A stretch of DNA of 39,709 nt from Bacillota bacterium. GTDB lineage: Bacteria > Bacillota > Limnochordia > DUMW01. The notes under the pieces are model-generated. The model saw only the letters and a program-made list of their open reading frames with translations, searched no databases and was not told where the DNA came from. Positions 16,248 through 26,185 of the stretch are shown here, one piece after another. The DNA lies in assembly GCA_012839765.1 (NCBI GenBank), contig DUMW01000109.1, forward strand, positions 1 through 39,709, given 5' to 3'. The position numbers and the translations under genes were made by a program. The number at the start of each line of letters is the position of its first letter. The stretch's first letter is position 1.

Positions 16248-16526
16248 ATGGCTAATACACCTTCTGCAAAGAAGCGCATCCGAGTGGCTGAGCGCCGGAG
16301 ATTAAGAAACAAATCGGTCCGGTCTGCCGTCAAGACCGCAATTAGGAAATTCCGGACCGCCCTGCAAAACGAACCGGAAAATGCCCGGGTTTACCTCGAC
16401 AGGGCGATTTCCCTACTTGACAAAGCTGCGACAAAGGGCGTTATCCACCCCAACAAAGCAGCAAGGAACAAGTCTCGTCTCACCAAAGCGTACAATCAGG
16501 CTACAGTAAACAACGCTACTGTGTAG
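16248..16526 (+). CDS. rpsT: 30S ribosomal protein S20
   Basis: A 92-residue, very basic helical protein, typical in length for S20, a 16S rRNA-binding primary assembly protein of the 30S subunit. It begins [20 protein letters not shown], with the usual SAKKR-x-R-x-x-x-R-R pattern, and continues [36 protein letters not shown] and an alanine/asparagine-rich end. ATG 16248 is chosen by homology and by GGGAGG 12 bases upstream; an open extension to 16194 is not S20-like. It is the only plus-strand gene in the right 33 kb, divergent from gpr and convergent with holA. Confidence 0.97.
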   Translation: MANTPSAKKRIRVAERRRLRNKSVRSAVKTAIRKFRTALQNEPENARVYLDRAISLLDKAATKGVIHPNKAARNKSRLTKAYNQATVNNATV

Positions 16527-16533
16527 AATGGGG

Positions 16534-16575
16534 GGGTGGTGTGTGTTAATCTACACCGCCCGATTCTACTATTCT
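16534..16575 (+). terminator. Probable terminator of rpsT
   Basis: GGGTGGTGT (16534-16542) pairs with ACACCGCCC (16553-16561) over nine base pairs, including one G-U wobble. A mixed T/C tail (GATTCTACTATTCTTC) follows. It begins 8 bases after the stop codon. Confidence 0.6.
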
Positions 16576-16686
16576 TCTTCACTCTGTCCCTGTTTTCCCT
16601 GGAAGCTAGCAAAAAGTCTCGTGTCTCGTGCGAAAGTTCAGTGGGTGCAGAGTGTACTTCTTTCGCCACTCTCTGCAAGGTAAAGG

Positions 16687-17700
16687 TTACTGCATGAGCC
16701 TGACGAGGAACATCTCTAGGTTAAGGGCCTGGGTTTCATAGCTTTCCTTAAGTTTCCTCTCTCCTTCCATAATCATCTCCATAATCCCTCGCAGTTGTTG
16801 AGGTGAGTACAGCCTGCTTTGGTTCGAAACTTTGTTGACGACAAAGGGATGGCACCCTAGCACCTTGGCCATATCCGCCGGCTTGTATCCAAGCCGACTT
16901 AAGCGCTGCACGCCCATAATTAACCGATACTGTCGGGCAATCATGATGAATATGCCCATCGGCTGTTCACCAAAGGACAGCATCTGCCTAAGGAGAGTCA
17001 ACGCCTGCTTCTTTTCCTTCTTTCCCACGGCATCAACCAAAGCAAAAATAGTCTTCTCCTCGGAACCACTACCACCACTAAGCAGCAAAGACACGGTCCG
17101 CTGATCAAGGGTGCCGCCCTCTCGGCCGCAATAGCAGCTAAGCTTGTCTATCTCTCTAGCAGCCAACTGCAGATCGTTCCGAACCCGTTCCATGAGCAAT
17201 TCAAAGGCCGCAGGTTCCAGGGATACTCCTTGCTCCTTGAGCCTTGTGCCCACCCATTTACGAGCATCCTCATCAGTCACAGGACTAAACTCCACAACCC
17301 GTCCTAACTTGCTCACTTCTTTATAGAACCTAGTGCGCTTATCGACCGCTTGCGAGGACAAGATCAGATAGCTATCCCTGGGCAAAAGCGTTAACAGCTG
17401 AAGAAGCTGGTCCTGCTGCAGTTTTATCTCATCAAAACTCAAGATGACCACGACGGAAAGAGAAGCTCCAAGGGGCTGAGAGGTCACGGACTGGACCAGA
17501 GATTCGAATTGCGCATCAGCACCATACAAGGAGGTCAAAGCCCAGTCCCTCTCCCCGGGGGGCACCAACCCGTCCAACAGATCCTGTAGGGCCTTGTCCC
17601 GTAGGTAGGTTTCCTCGCCAAATAGCCAATAAACCGGTGCAAACTCCTTCTTTTTAAGATCCCTTTGAATTACCTCATATCCCTCAGACTTACTGGCCAT
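16687..17700 (-). CDS. holA: DNA polymerase III subunit delta
   Basis: A 337-residue clamp-loader delta subunit, which opens the sliding clamp. Diagnostic stretches are PVYWLFGEETYLRDKALQ at the N-terminus (the degenerate P-loop region of delta), VVVILSFDEIKLQQDQL, SYLILSSQAVDKRTRFYK, ARKWVGTRLKEQGVSLEP, RNDLQLAAREIDKLSCY and the C-terminal helical collar with MIARQYRLIMGVQRL and HPFVVNKVSNQSRLYSP. ATG 17700 is chosen because AAAGGAG precedes it by 5 bases; the in-frame extension to 17742 would run into comEC. It is 20 bases downstream of comEC and very likely in the same operon (comEA-comEC-holA). Confidence 0.95.
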   Translation of the reverse strand: MASKSEGYEVIQRDLKKKEFAPVYWLFGEETYLRDKALQDLLDGLVPPGERDWALTSLYGADAQFESLVQSVTSQPLGASLSVVVILSFDEIKLQQDQLLQLLTLLPRDSYLILSSQAVDKRTRFYKEVSKLGRVVEFSPVTDEDARKWVGTRLKEQGVSLEPAAFELLMERVRNDLQLAAREIDKLSCYCGREGGTLDQRTVSLLLSGGSGSEEKTIFALVDAVGKKEKKQALTLLRQMLSFGEQPMGIFIMIARQYRLIMGVQRLSRLGYKPADMAKVLGCHPFVVNKVSNQSRLYSPQQLRGIMEMIMEGERKLKESYETQALNLEMFLVRLMQ

Positions 17701-17720
17701 AAGCTTCTCCTTTCCCGGGA

Positions 17721-20165
17721 TTACTCTACCATTGGATAACATGCGCCATAGGAAAACACCCTGCTACGATGCGTCCACAGAAACCAATACTGTGGCCCTA
17801 CCCGCAGGGTCACTGCCCCGTCTTCATCGGTACGAAAGACTCGACTACCCTGTCGCTGGAGACTGTCGATCACCGCCGGATTTGGTAGGCCAAAGTTGTT
17901 TCGTCCCACCTGCACCACCGCAATCTCGGGATCCACCAGCCGGTTAAACATGGCGTCAAAAGCGGAAACAGCACCATGATGGGGTACTTTCAGAGCAAAA
18001 CTCGCCAAATCCTGTTCATAGGAAAGCAACAAACGCTGTCCCCGGGCCTCCACATCCCCAGTAAAGAGCAATCTAAGTCCATTTCCCTCCAGCATCAGGA
18101 CTAGGGAAGCATCGTTGACACTCAGGGAGCCCTGATCCACCATAGCCCGGAGAGGATGCAGGACTGTGATCCGATTGTCACCCACCTGCAACCAGTCGCC
18201 CCTGGCTACAGTATAACAAGCCATTCCCCTTTGTTCAATCAAGTCCCGTAGCCGTTGGAAGGATTGTTCCGTGGTATGCTGTCCGTTATACCACACCATA
18301 CCCACATCAATGGCTTCTATCACCGTTGCAAAACCACCAAAGTGGTCCAGATGGGGATGGGTAATGACAATCAAGTCCAATTTCTTGACCCCTTTGTACC
18401 GCAAGAAGGGCAAGAGCACCTGTTCTCCCACATCGTAGGGTCGCCGGTCCGGGGCATTGGGCTGGCCACCGGCATCAATCAACATGTGATAGCCTCCCGG
18501 CAACCCTATATAAACCGCATCCCCTTGGCCCACATCAAGGAAGACCACCTCTATAGTGTCTGCCCACAACTGGAACAGGGTAAACCACAGAGCAACGATT
18601 AGTAACCCCATGGTCCAGTTGATCCAACGCAATGTCGGTATCCAGGCCAAGGTCCTGGGTACCACAGTGACGGTCCGCAGCATCGGACGACAGACAATCA
18701 ACCAAAAGTAAAACAGCGCCGGATAGAACCAGCTGAATCCCGGCACCTGCAAAAAACCAGGCAGTTCCGCAAAGCGATACACCAACCACCAAAACACAAC
18801 AGCTACGTAGTGGGCGACAATGCCTCCCCAGGGAAGTACTACCGGGACAATGATCCCCACCGCCCCCAGTAGAAAGATAACAAATAACAAGACAGCAAAG
18901 AGCGGAACCAGCACTAGGTTAGAAATGACAGCAATCAAACTGGCGGTTTGAAAGTAGTATAACGTCAGTGGGGTCACGGCTATCCATGCACTAAGCGAAA
19001 TGGCCAGACTGCTGGCCACCTTCTTAGGGAGAAAAGACAGCAGTTTTGTGAAGAAGGGGGCCAAAGACAGAATGCCAAACACCGCGGCGAAGGACAGTTG
19101 CCAGCCCACCCCAGTGATGAATAGGGGGTTAATGATTAGAGTAAACCAGGCGGTAAGAACTAGCCAACGGTGAGGAGGCAGGGTTCGGCGGCAAAGTCCA
19201 CTAACCATTGCCAAGACTATGCCAATGACCGCGCGAAGGGTCGAGGCCTGGGCTCCCGTAAGCAATAGATAGACATATAGTACCGGCAAAGAAACCAGTA
19301 CACACTGCCACTTCAACTTGCGCAACCAACGGCCTATGAAATAAAACGCTCCCACGAGCAAACCGATATGTGTACCCGAAATGGAAAGCAGGTGGGCGGC
19401 CCCTGCCCGGTCGATGGCCATTTGTTCTTCCACAGTAAACAAGCTGCGGTCCCCTAAGAGTAGAGAACGGAAGAAGGGAATCACAGAGCCGGGAAGATCT
19501 GCTTCCAAATCCGCAAGCTTCCCCCGCAACCGGTGCAGCAAACTGCCGAACAATCCTCCGCTATTGACACCTACCACTTGCAGTTGCTCCGGATCGTACA
19601 CCGCTACCGTCGCGGAATACCCGTTTCTATACGCGTAGTTTCGCCAATTGGGTTCTCCCGGGTTGCCGCCCCGGGTGGGTTTACGCACCCAGCCCCGGAC
19701 AACAACCACATCACCATAATTCAACCTATCAAGCCGTGCCCTGTCCTCGAAAGACCACGCCCAGGTATCTACGCCGATCCGTATTCTGCCCCGGGTAGTT
19801 TTTCCCTCTAGTTCCTGATCCACCGCCACGATAAAGTAGAACTTGCCGTCTCGCTCGGTGGGGGGCGAGACCACCATCCCGCTCAACTCAACGCGCAAGT
19901 CACGCAGATGGCTGAACCGCGCCTCATGAACCTGGAAACGGACCAGATAGTACTGGCAACCCACAAGAACCCAAGCTAAGGCAACTACCATCAGAAATCC
20001 TTTGGAACCGAGGGAAAACAGCAGGATGCTGGTCAGAAGAAGCAACCCCCCGATCCCCAAGATGACCGTTACGGATAGGTGATCCGCGGTCAGGGCCGCC
20101 AGGGCAACCCCCACAATGAAGGCCAAGGCATTATGGTAAACGTAGACTGGAGAGCTATTCCACAC
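17721..20165 (-). CDS. comEC: ComEC/Rec2 DNA-uptake channel protein
   Basis: About 814 residues. ComEC forms the inner-membrane channel through which single-stranded DNA enters during transformation. An N-terminal membrane pair and a DUF4131-type beta domain (ELSGMVVSPPTERDGKFYF) come first. The Competence domain follows, with LLSISGTHIGLLVGAFY and around eight membrane helices. The C-terminal metallo-beta-lactamase domain starts at VVFLDVGQGDAVYIGLPGG and carries THPHLDHFGG, NDASLVLMLEGNGLRLLFTGD and KVPHHGAVSA, so the metal ligands look intact. The start is uncertain: GTG 20165 overlaps the comEA end by 11 bases, and an in-frame TTG at 20204 is possible. I favour the shorter form because family members begin close to the first helix. 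Confidence 0.93.
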   Translation of the reverse strand: MWNSSPVYVYHNALAFIVGVALAALTADHLSVTVILGIGGLLLLTSILLFSLGSKGFLMVVALAWVLVGCQYYLVRFQVHEARFSHLRDLRVELSGMVVSPPTERDGKFYFIVAVDQELEGKTTRGRIRIGVDTWAWSFEDRARLDRLNYGDVVVVRGWVRKPTRGGNPGEPNWRNYAYRNGYSATVAVYDPEQLQVVGVNSGGLFGSLLHRLRGKLADLEADLPGSVIPFFRSLLLGDRSLFTVEEQMAIDRAGAAHLLSISGTHIGLLVGAFYFIGRWLRKLKWQCVLVSLPVLYVYLLLTGAQASTLRAVIGIVLAMVSGLCRRTLPPHRWLVLTAWFTLIINPLFITGVGWQLSFAAVFGILSLAPFFTKLLSFLPKKVASSLAISLSAWIAVTPLTLYYFQTASLIAVISNLVLVPLFAVLLFVIFLLGAVGIIVPVVLPWGGIVAHYVAVVFWWLVYRFAELPGFLQVPGFSWFYPALFYFWLIVCRPMLRTVTVVPRTLAWIPTLRWINWTMGLLIVALWFTLFQLWADTIEVVFLDVGQGDAVYIGLPGGYHMLIDAGGQPNAPDRRPYDVGEQVLLPFLRYKGVKKLDLIVITHPHLDHFGGFATVIEAIDVGMVWYNGQHTTEQSFQRLRDLIEQRGMACYTVARGDWLQVGDNRITVLHPLRAMVDQGSLSVNDASLVLMLEGNGLRLLFTGDVEARGQRLLLSYEQDLASFALKVPHHGAVSAFDAMFNRLVDPEIAVVQVGRNNFGLPNPAVIDSLQRQGSRVFRTDEDGAVTLRVGPQYWFLWTHRSRVFSYGACYPMVE

Positions 20166-20562
20166 AGATGTAGGGTCGGATCCTTTCCAGGGTCTTCTCA
20201 CCAATACCGTTCACCCGCAAGAGATCTTCCACCTGCGTAAAGGGACCATTCTCCTCCCGATATTCCAAAATCCTTGCCGCCAAGGCCGGCCCGATTCCGG
20301 GCAATTGTTGCAACTCCAAGGTTCCAATGCGATTGATATCCAGCTTCACCCCAGCTTCAGCCACAGCTTCCTCAGGCGAAGATGAATCCTCCAGACCCTC
20401 TTCCCCATCCTCACCCCAGCTGAAGAACACCTCCACACTGGCACCTGCCTTGGTCTGCAGGTAATAGTAAGCTGTAACACTCAGGAAAAGACACAGCGCC
20501 AACCCCAATGAAAACCTCCAACTAGGATGGCGACCTCTTCGCCCTTGACTCAGTTTCCACAC
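20155..20562 (-). CDS. comEA: ComEA-type DNA receptor (helix-hairpin-helix)
   Basis: 135 residues: a short basic N-terminus, one membrane anchor (FSLGLALCLFLSVTAYYYL), an acidic linker, then two helix-hairpin-helix motifs, KLDINRIGTLELQQLPGIGP and EDLLRVNGIGEKTLERIRPY, which bind double-stranded DNA. It lacks the SLBB domain seen in longer ComEA proteins. ComEA captures DNA outside the inner membrane and hands it to ComEC, whose gene overlaps its 3' end. The start is uncertain: GTG 20562 sits directly against GGAGGT, too close for ideal initiation; TTG 20508 follows TTGGAGG at a better distance but removes part of the basic head. Confidence 0.92.
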   Translation of the reverse strand: MWKLSQGRRGRHPSWRFSLGLALCLFLSVTAYYYLQTKAGASVEVFFSWGEDGEEGLEDSSSPEEAVAEAGVKLDINRIGTLELQQLPGIGPALAARILEYREENGPFTQVEDLLRVNGIGEKTLERIRPYICVE

Positions 20563-20649
20563 CTCCGTTCACCGCCAATATTTATCTTAATTGTATCTCG
20601 TATAATCTTGCTTGTCAACTAATTTACCATCACTTTACTACTAGGCGTC

Positions 20650-20680
20650 AAAAAATGCCCTGTGTCAATTGCACAGGGCA
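20650..20680 (-). terminator. Intrinsic terminator of leuS
   Basis: TGCCCTGTG (20656-20664) pairs perfectly with CACAGGGCA (20672-20680), and on the minus strand TTTTTTG follows. It lies 11 bases after the leuS stop codon and separates leuS from comEA. Confidence 0.95.
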
Positions 20681-20690
20681 CGAAGCTTTA

Positions 20691-23159
20691 TCACTTCACC
20701 ACAACGTTTACCAGTTTCCGCGGGACTATGATAACTTTGACCACGGTCTTACCCGCGATGTAAGGAGCTAAAGTCTCCCGGGAGAGAACAAGCTCCTTGA
20801 GTTCCTCCTCGGAAATATCCACCGGTACACCCACCCGGTCACGGACTTTACCGTTCACTTGCAACACGATGGTGATCTCTTCAACCCGCAGTGCCGCTTC
20901 GTCCACTTGGGGCCAGGGTTCCCTGTGTACACTTCCGGTACCACCCAGCATCTCCCACAGTTCCTCCGCCACATGGGGTACAAAGGGAGCCAGCATCAAT
21001 ACCAGCTTCTCCAACCCCTCCCTACACAGTGCCATATTCTCCCCTTTTTCCTTGTAATGGTAAAAGGCATTGACGTATTCCATGATGGCACTGATGGCGG
21101 TGTTAAAGTTGAATCGTTCAATGTCATAGGTTACCTTGGCAAGGGTCTGATGCATCACCCGACGTAGTTCCTTATCCTCACCAACCAATCCGTCGCTTTT
21201 GGTGGTGGGCTCCACATCATTGACTTGTGGTACATAGTCCTGCACCAACCGCCACACCCGGTTAATGAACCGATAGGCACCCTCCACACCGGACTCGCTC
21301 CATTCCAGATCCCGCTCCGGGGGTGCAGCAAACAAGATAAACAGACGGGCGGTGTCCGCTCCAAACCGCTCGATAATATGATCCGGGTCCACAACGTTAC
21401 CCTTGGACTTTGACATCTTGAAACCGTCTTTCAGCACCATACCCTGGGTAAGCAGATTGGTGAAGGGCTCCTCCACGGACAACAACCCTAGATCATGGAG
21501 GACCATGGTGAAAAACCGCGCATACATTAGGTGCAGGATGGCATGCTCAACCCCACCGATATACTGATCCACCGGCATCCAGTAATCGACAATGTCTTTA
21601 TCAAAAGCCTTCTCGGAATTGTGAGGATCACAATAGCGCAGGAAATACCAGGAGGAACAAACAAAAGTATCCATGGTGTCCGTCTCCCGTCGCGCCTTTT
21701 CCCCACAATTAGGACATCGGGTCTCCGCAAAGGCAGCGTGTTGCGCCAGCGGCGACTTGCCATCGGGAGCAAAATGCACATCCTCCGGCAGAAGGACCGG
21801 CAATTCCTCCTCGGGCACAGGTACCAGTCCGCACTTATCGCAAATCACGATGGGAATGGGTGCTCCCCAATACCTCTGACGGGAGATCAGCCAGTCCCGG
21901 AGCCGGTACTGGACCTTGAACATACCAAGGTTATTTGCCTCCAAATACCGGGTAATTCGCTCCTTGGCTGTGTTGCTGTCCAAGCCGGAAAACTCTCCGG
22001 AATTGACCAGCACGCCCTCTGCCTCGAAGGCTGCATCCAGCTCCTCAGCCGGCATCTTCGTTTCCGGGTCAGCGATCACTTGCCGGATCGGTAGATCATA
22101 CTTCTTGGCAAACTCAAAGTCCCTCTGATCGTGGGCGGGAACCGCCATGATGGCACCAGTCCCATACCCCATCAGAACATAATTGCCCAGCCAGATGGGG
22201 ATCTCGTCGCCGGTGAGCGGGTTGACACAATACCTTCCTGTGAAAACGCCCAATTTCTCCGTGTCCTCAGCGGTCCTGGAGATTTCGTCTTGCCGCGTCA
22301 CTTCCCCGATAAACTCCCGGACTTTCGCCTCATGCTCCACTCCGGCAATCAATTCATCAACCCAGGGATGTTCCGGGGCCAAAACCATGAAGGTAACGCC
22401 AAAGACCGTATCGGGCCGGGTGGTGAATACTTCCAAGGTCTTTTCCGTACCGACGATGGGGAACCGGATCGTCGCTCCCTCGCTGCGGCCGATCCAGTTA
22501 TGCTGCATGGTCTTAACCTTTTCCGGCCACCCTTCCAGTTTCTCGAGGTTATCCAGGAGCCGGTCTGCATATTTTGTAATGCGGAAAAACCACTGTTCCA
22601 GGTGCTTCTGTTCCACGGCACTGTCACAGCGCTCACAATTGCCCCCCACCACCTGCTCATTAGCCAGCACCGTAGCGCAGGAGGGACACCAGTTCACCAC
22701 CGCATCGGCCTTGTAAACAAGACCGGCTTTATAGAACTGCAAGAACAACCACTGGGTCCAGCGGTAATAATCGGGCCAGCATGAAGCAATCTCCCTGGAC
22801 CAGTCATAGCTCAATCCCAGTCGTCTTAACTGCTTCCGCATATAGGCGATATTATCCCTGGTCCAGATGGCAGGAGGAATCCCCCTCTGGATCGCGGCGT
22901 TTTCCGCCGGCAATCCGAAGGCATCCCAGCCCATGGGATGCAACACATTGTAGCCGTGCATCGTTTGAAACCGGGCCAAGACATCCCCGATGGCGTAATT
23001 GCGGACGTGTCCCATGTGCAGCTTGCCCGAGGGATACGGCAGCATTTCCAGACAATAAAACTTGGGCTTGTCCGAATCCTCGGTAACCTTATATAACTCC
23101 CATTCATCCCAACGCTGTTGCCATTTCAACTCCACTTGGTTAAAATCGTAGGTTCGCAC
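20691..23159 (-). CDS. leuS: Leucyl-tRNA synthetase
   Basis: 822 residues, the normal length for bacterial LeuRS, which charges tRNA-Leu with leucine. The class I HIGH motif reads [20 protein letters not shown] zinc-finger-like insertion (CPSCATVL with NCERC) follows. The editing domain has [20 protein letters not shown] and [18 protein letters not shown] second Cys pair lies in CDKCG and RCPNCG, and the KMSKS motif is [16 protein letters not shown]. The C-terminal anticodon-binding and [11 protein letters not shown]-type end is present (here [16 protein letters not shown]). Translation starts at GTG behind GGAGGAG. Expression is controlled by the T-box leader at 23253-23592, whose specifier is the leucine codon CUC. 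Confidence 0.98.
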   Translation of the reverse strand: MRTYDFNQVELKWQQRWDEWELYKVTEDSDKPKFYCLEMLPYPSGKLHMGHVRNYAIGDVLARFQTMHGYNVLHPMGWDAFGLPAENAAIQRGIPPAIWTRDNIAYMRKQLRRLGLSYDWSREIASCWPDYYRWTQWLFLQFYKAGLVYKADAVVNWCPSCATVLANEQVVGGNCERCDSAVEQKHLEQWFFRITKYADRLLDNLEKLEGWPEKVKTMQHNWIGRSEGATIRFPIVGTEKTLEVFTTRPDTVFGVTFMVLAPEHPWVDELIAGVEHEAKVREFIGEVTRQDEISRTAEDTEKLGVFTGRYCVNPLTGDEIPIWLGNYVLMGYGTGAIMAVPAHDQRDFEFAKKYDLPIRQVIADPETKMPAEELDAAFEAEGVLVNSGEFSGLDSNTAKERITRYLEANNLGMFKVQYRLRDWLISRQRYWGAPIPIVICDKCGLVPVPEEELPVLLPEDVHFAPDGKSPLAQHAAFAETRCPNCGEKARRETDTMDTFVCSSWYFLRYCDPHNSEKAFDKDIVDYWMPVDQYIGGVEHAILHLMYARFFTMVLHDLGLLSVEEPFTNLLTQGMVLKDGFKMSKSKGNVVDPDHIIERFGADTARLFILFAAPPERDLEWSESGVEGAYRFINRVWRLVQDYVPQVNDVEPTTKSDGLVGEDKELRRVMHQTLAKVTYDIERFNFNTAISAIMEYVNAFYHYKEKGENMALCREGLEKLVLMLAPFVPHVAEELWEMLGGTGSVHREPWPQVDEAALRVEEITIVLQVNGKVRDRVGVPVDISEEELKELVLSRETLAPYIAGKTVVKVIIVPRKLVNVVVK

Positions 23160-23252
23160 CTTGATCTCCTCCGTATTACCTCCGAAATACCGGGGCTACC
23201 CACCCCGTCGCCAAGCAATCCTATTGTCAAGATGACCTGTCTTTTCTGACAA

Positions 23253-23279
23253 AGAAAAAACCCCTGCAAAATGCAGGGG
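23253..23279 (-). terminator. Regulated terminator of the leuS T-box
   Basis: A perfect 8-bp stem CCCCTGCA/TGCAGGGG (23261-23268 with 23272-23279) is followed by TTTTTTC on the minus strand. Its 5' arm overlaps the CCCCT needed to pair with AGGGG-type T-box bases, giving mutually exclusive structures. Confidence 0.92.
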
Positions 23280-23329
23280 CGAGAAATCATTCCCGTGGTA
23301 CCACCCTAATTGGCAGTCACATAAAAAAA

Positions 23330-23405
<76 letters not shown>

Positions 23406-23598
23406 ACACAATGACAACCCACTCTAAGCCGGTAACGGTGGCTACCGTCACATGCTATCCCGTCGCATGTGCATCTCCGAGGCGAGTTCCCCAGCCGCTT
23501 CACATCGACTTACACCTGCCGTCGACTCTCTGTCGTGAACTACGCTGGCTACTACTCCTCTTCATTGATTTTCAATGTTAAATCTCTTTTCGCCTCGT

Positions 23599-23627
23599 AT
23601 TATAACTAACCTTTTGGGGAAAGTCAA
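23599..23627 (-). promoter_or_regulatory. Sigma-A promoter of the leuS T-box / tRNA-Ala transcript
   Basis: On the minus strand TTGACT and a perfect TATAAT are separated by 17 bases. Transcription should begin near 23592, about 28 bases before T-box Stem I. A strong promoter suits a tRNA-bearing transcript. The 23628-23765 interval otherwise holds only a GC-rich repeat (GGGGC/GCCCC near 23630-23642) without a T-tail. Confidence 0.92.
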
Positions 23628-23765
23628 GGGGGGCACGCCCCTGCTTCTTAACCAATTTCGTCCTGGCCTTCTATAGGTTATCTCTATCACTTTCCCTATA
23701 TCGAATTCAAGCTTCCCTTTTCGTTCTCACTTACCTTTCAGATGACCCTTCATAATATGTTAGCT

Positions 23766-24524
23766 TCATCCTCGCCGTTGGGCCACAAAGTTCCAGCGAT
23801 AACTCTCCTCCCTTGCCGGTTCCAGGGTAAAACCCTCAAATACGTCCAATAGCCGAAAATGGGTCCTTTCCAGTCCTTGCATCAACTGCTCCAGGGAATA
23901 GGCCTGCTCGATGTGTCGTTCTCTGTATACCCTGGGTTCACCTTCCACCTGTACAAAAAAAGTAAGATCCATCTGACATCGCTGCTGGTTCTTATGGTAA
24001 CGGGTCTCCCATTTCAATTCTCCACCGGGTATCTCATCGTAATAAACACCGGTGCCGTAAAACATCTCGAGAGCCCGGGCAGTATTCACATCAAAAACGA
24101 ACAGGCCACCGGGGTTGAGACAGCGGTATACACCGGCAAAACACTGCTGGACCTCTTCGATGGACAAAAGGTAGTTTATGCTGTCGCACAGACAAATGAC
24201 AGCATCAAAGGTGCGATCCAGCTGCAGATCCCGCATATCCTGTTGAAAGAGAGATATCCTCAACCCGGCTCTACTGGACTTTTCATAAGCCACAGCCAAC
24301 ATGTCTTCTGAGAGATCCACCCCGGTCATTTCATAGCCTTGCTGGGCCAGGTGCAACAGGATCCCGCCCGTCCCGCAGGCCAAATCCAGCACCGTACGGG
24401 GCTCGAAAGCATAATGCTGCCAAACCTGAATGATATATTGGCTCCAGGTCGCGTAATCCACTTCACTTTTCATCTGGTCGTAAACGGCAGCCAAGAATCG
24501 ATATCTTCCCAGTTCTTTTCTCAT
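23766..24524 (-). CDS. yqeM: Class I SAM-dependent methyltransferase, YqeM-like
   Basis: 252 residues of the Rossmann-type methyltransferase fold. Motif I, which binds S-adenosylmethionine, reads VLDLACGTGGILLHLA (about residues 44-59). MTGVDLSEDMLAVA is motif II, FQQDMRDLQL is motif III, and FDAVICLCDSINYLLS is motif IV. The N-terminus FLAAVYDQMKSEVDYATW is typical of this subfamily. The substrate is unknown. The YqeM name rests on place: directly after rsfS and near the com genes, as in Bacillus. It begins 12 bases after the rsfS stop codon, so the two are probably co-transcribed. Confidence 0.88.
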   Translation of the reverse strand: MRKELGRYRFLAAVYDQMKSEVDYATWSQYIIQVWQHYAFEPRTVLDLACGTGGILLHLAQQGYEMTGVDLSEDMLAVAYEKSSRAGLRISLFQQDMRDLQLDRTFDAVICLCDSINYLLSIEEVQQCFAGVYRCLNPGGLFVFDVNTARALEMFYGTGVYYDEIPGGELKWETRYHKNQQRCQMDLTFFVQVEGEPRVYRERHIEQAYSLEQLMQGLERTHFRLLDVFEGFTLEPAREESYRWNFVAQRRG

Positions 24525-24536
24525 CTTTTACCCCGT

Positions 24537-24887
24537 CTAAGCTTCCAAGATCAGTTCCACTCGTCGAGCATCGCCCCAGAGTCTCTCCAGACCGTAATAC
24601 TCCCGCTGTTCAGGGGAGAAAATATGCACCACCACATCACCGTAATCCATGAGCAACCAACCGGAACCGGGTTCTCCTTCCCGATGGGAGGGCTTCTTTC
24701 CCAGTTCGGCCAGTTGCTTTTCGATATGGTCGGCAATGGTCTTCCTCAAGACATCGGAATCTGCGGAGCAAATCACAAAGTAGTCACACATGATGGATAG
24801 TTCACTGAGATCGAGTATCAACACATCTTGGGCATGCTTATCATAGGCGGCAAGGGCCGCTTGTTTGGCCAAGTTCTCAAGCTTCAG
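24537..24887 (-). CDS. rsfS: Ribosomal silencing factor RsfS
   Basis: About 116 residues. RsfS binds ribosomal protein L14 and blocks joining of the 30S and 50S subunits when nutrients are low. Family features are DVLILDLSELSIMCDYFVICSA, KTIADHIEKQL, EGEPGSGWLLMDYGDVVVHIF and YYGLERLWGDA. The start is odd. The only ATG/GTG/TTG candidate is TTG 24872, which is 23 bases from the GGAGG at 24896-24900. A CTG at 24885-24887, in frame and directly after a TGA, sits at the ideal 8-base distance and restores the usual N-terminal helix. I therefore use CTG, with moderate certainty. It lies between the LCP gene and yqeM. Confidence 0.92.
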   Translation of the reverse strand: MKLENLAKQAALAAYDKHAQDVLILDLSELSIMCDYFVICSADSDVLRKTIADHIEKQLAELGKKPSHREGEPGSGWLLMDYGDVVVHIFSPEQREYYGLERLWGDARRVELILEA

Positions 24888-24907
24888 TCAAACCACCTCC
24901 AGGAAGA

Positions 24908-26185
24908 TTACAGCAAGTCGGGAATCTCATAGTCCTTCCCGATGATTACTAGCAAATCGGAACGCTGCCCCTCATCCTCGCGAATCAAACCGACACCACC
25001 CATGAGGACACGCACCCGCTCCGCATGCTCCCGTTGGGCGGCATCCCGGTAACTAATCTGGGTATGTTGATATTCATAATGATCAGCGTTACCGATTTCC
25101 TCTATTTTATAACCATTCTGCCGCAAAAAACCCGCCACCGCTGCGGCAATACCCCGCACTCCGGAGCCATTAAGGACCACCACTTCCGGACGGGAAACCC
25201 CGGTGAATGTCCCGATCACCTCATGGGGCAACACATTGGGATCAGCTACCCAGTAACTCGCGCCACCGATCCGTTGTTCACCCCCAGGGACCACGCCAAA
25301 ACGCACATCGTCGCTGTCAAAGAAACGCCGCAAGACACCAACAGCCTTCCACAGGGGCAAATTGGTCTTCAGACTTTGGCTAGCCGTAAAGAGCAACGCT
25401 GGCAAATGAAGCACGGTTCTGGGACGGAGGATCTGCCTTTGGAGGGCACTGAGGAACTTCTGTTGTCTTACCACCCGACCCTTATACTGATCCCGCAAGG
25501 GATCCGCTGCGGTAATATCCCCCAGTCCGTCACCCCGATACCGAATATACTCCAAGGCCGTACGACCGTCAAGGACCTGCAATCCAGCAGGGATATCGAT
25601 ATGCAAGTTTCCAGCGTGATCGTCATACTTCATATCCCGCTCCACCTGAATTTCCACACCACCGAGAATGTCGATAATTTTCTCAAAGGCCTGGAAATTC
25701 AGAAGAATATAATAGTCGATCTCGATCCCCAACAGCTCCTCGACACAGTCCATAGCCAGTCCAGGGCCACCCCGGCCATTCAGTTCATTAATCCGGCTGA
25801 CCACACCGTCTACTTCCACGAGGGTATCCCGGGGGATGGTGAAGATACTAACGAAATCTCGGTTAGGCAGGTATCCCAGGACGAACATGGTATCGGTCCG
25901 TCCTTCTTCCCGGTCGATGATATCCCCGCCCATCACCAAGATCGTCGTCAGTTCCTCTACGCCCTCGAAAACCAACCCCCGCTGATCGTTTAACCTTTGG
26001 GAACGGGGCACATCCCAGTAGATTTGAAAATAGTAAGTGAGCCAGGCCGCAAGGCAGGTGAGCACAACGGCAAACAGGATCACTAGGATCACAAGGCGCG
26101 TTTGCTTCCTTTGCTGCAGCTTACGTTCCGCAGCCAGGCGATCCAACTCTTCCATCCGCTTTTCATATTCTTCTCTGGGAAGCAT
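24908..26185 (-). CDS. LytR-CpsA-Psr (LCP) family protein with LytR C-terminal domain
   Basis: 425 residues. A charged, coiled N-terminus (about 1-30) is followed by one membrane helix (TRLVILVILFAVVLTCLAAWL). The extracytoplasmic LCP domain (about 75-300) has ILVMGGD, RTDTMFVLGYLPNRDFVSIFTIPRDTLVEV with its conserved Arg residues, RINELNGRGGP, LGGVEIQVERDMKYDD and LDGRTALEYIRYRGDGLGD. These enzymes attach glycopolymers from undecaprenyl carriers to peptidoglycan. A LytR_C domain (about 330-425) begins EVVVLNGSGVRGIAAAVAGFL. ATG 26185 follows AAGGAG at good spacing; the ATG at 26203 does not. It lies between yqeK and rsfS, in a row usually made of yqe genes. Confidence 0.93.
   Translation of the reverse strand: MLPREEYEKRMEELDRLAAERKLQQRKQTRLVILVILFAVVLTCLAAWLTYYFQIYWDVPRSQRLNDQRGLVFEGVEELTTILVMGGDIIDREEGRTDTMFVLGYLPNRDFVSIFTIPRDTLVEVDGVVSRINELNGRGGPGLAMDCVEELLGIEIDYYILLNFQAFEKIIDILGGVEIQVERDMKYDDHAGNLHIDIPAGLQVLDGRTALEYIRYRGDGLGDITAADPLRDQYKGRVVRQQKFLSALQRQILRPRTVLHLPALLFTASQSLKTNLPLWKAVGVLRRFFDSDDVRFGVVPGGEQRIGGASYWVADPNVLPHEVIGTFTGVSRPEVVVLNGSGVRGIAAAVAGFLRQNGYKIEEIGNADHYEYQHTQISYRDAAQREHAERVRVLMGGVGLIREDEGQRSDLLVIIGKDYEIPDLL

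Noticed and set aside
16031-16333. Minus-strand open frame of 100 codons between gpr and rpsT
   Set aside because: It overlaps the start of rpsT antisense and the rpsT promoter and has no recognisable protein features.
16621-16682. Inverted repeat GCAGAGTG/CACTCTCTGC near the holA 3' end
   Set aside because: There is a bulge in the stem and no T-tract on the minus strand, so I do not call it a terminator.
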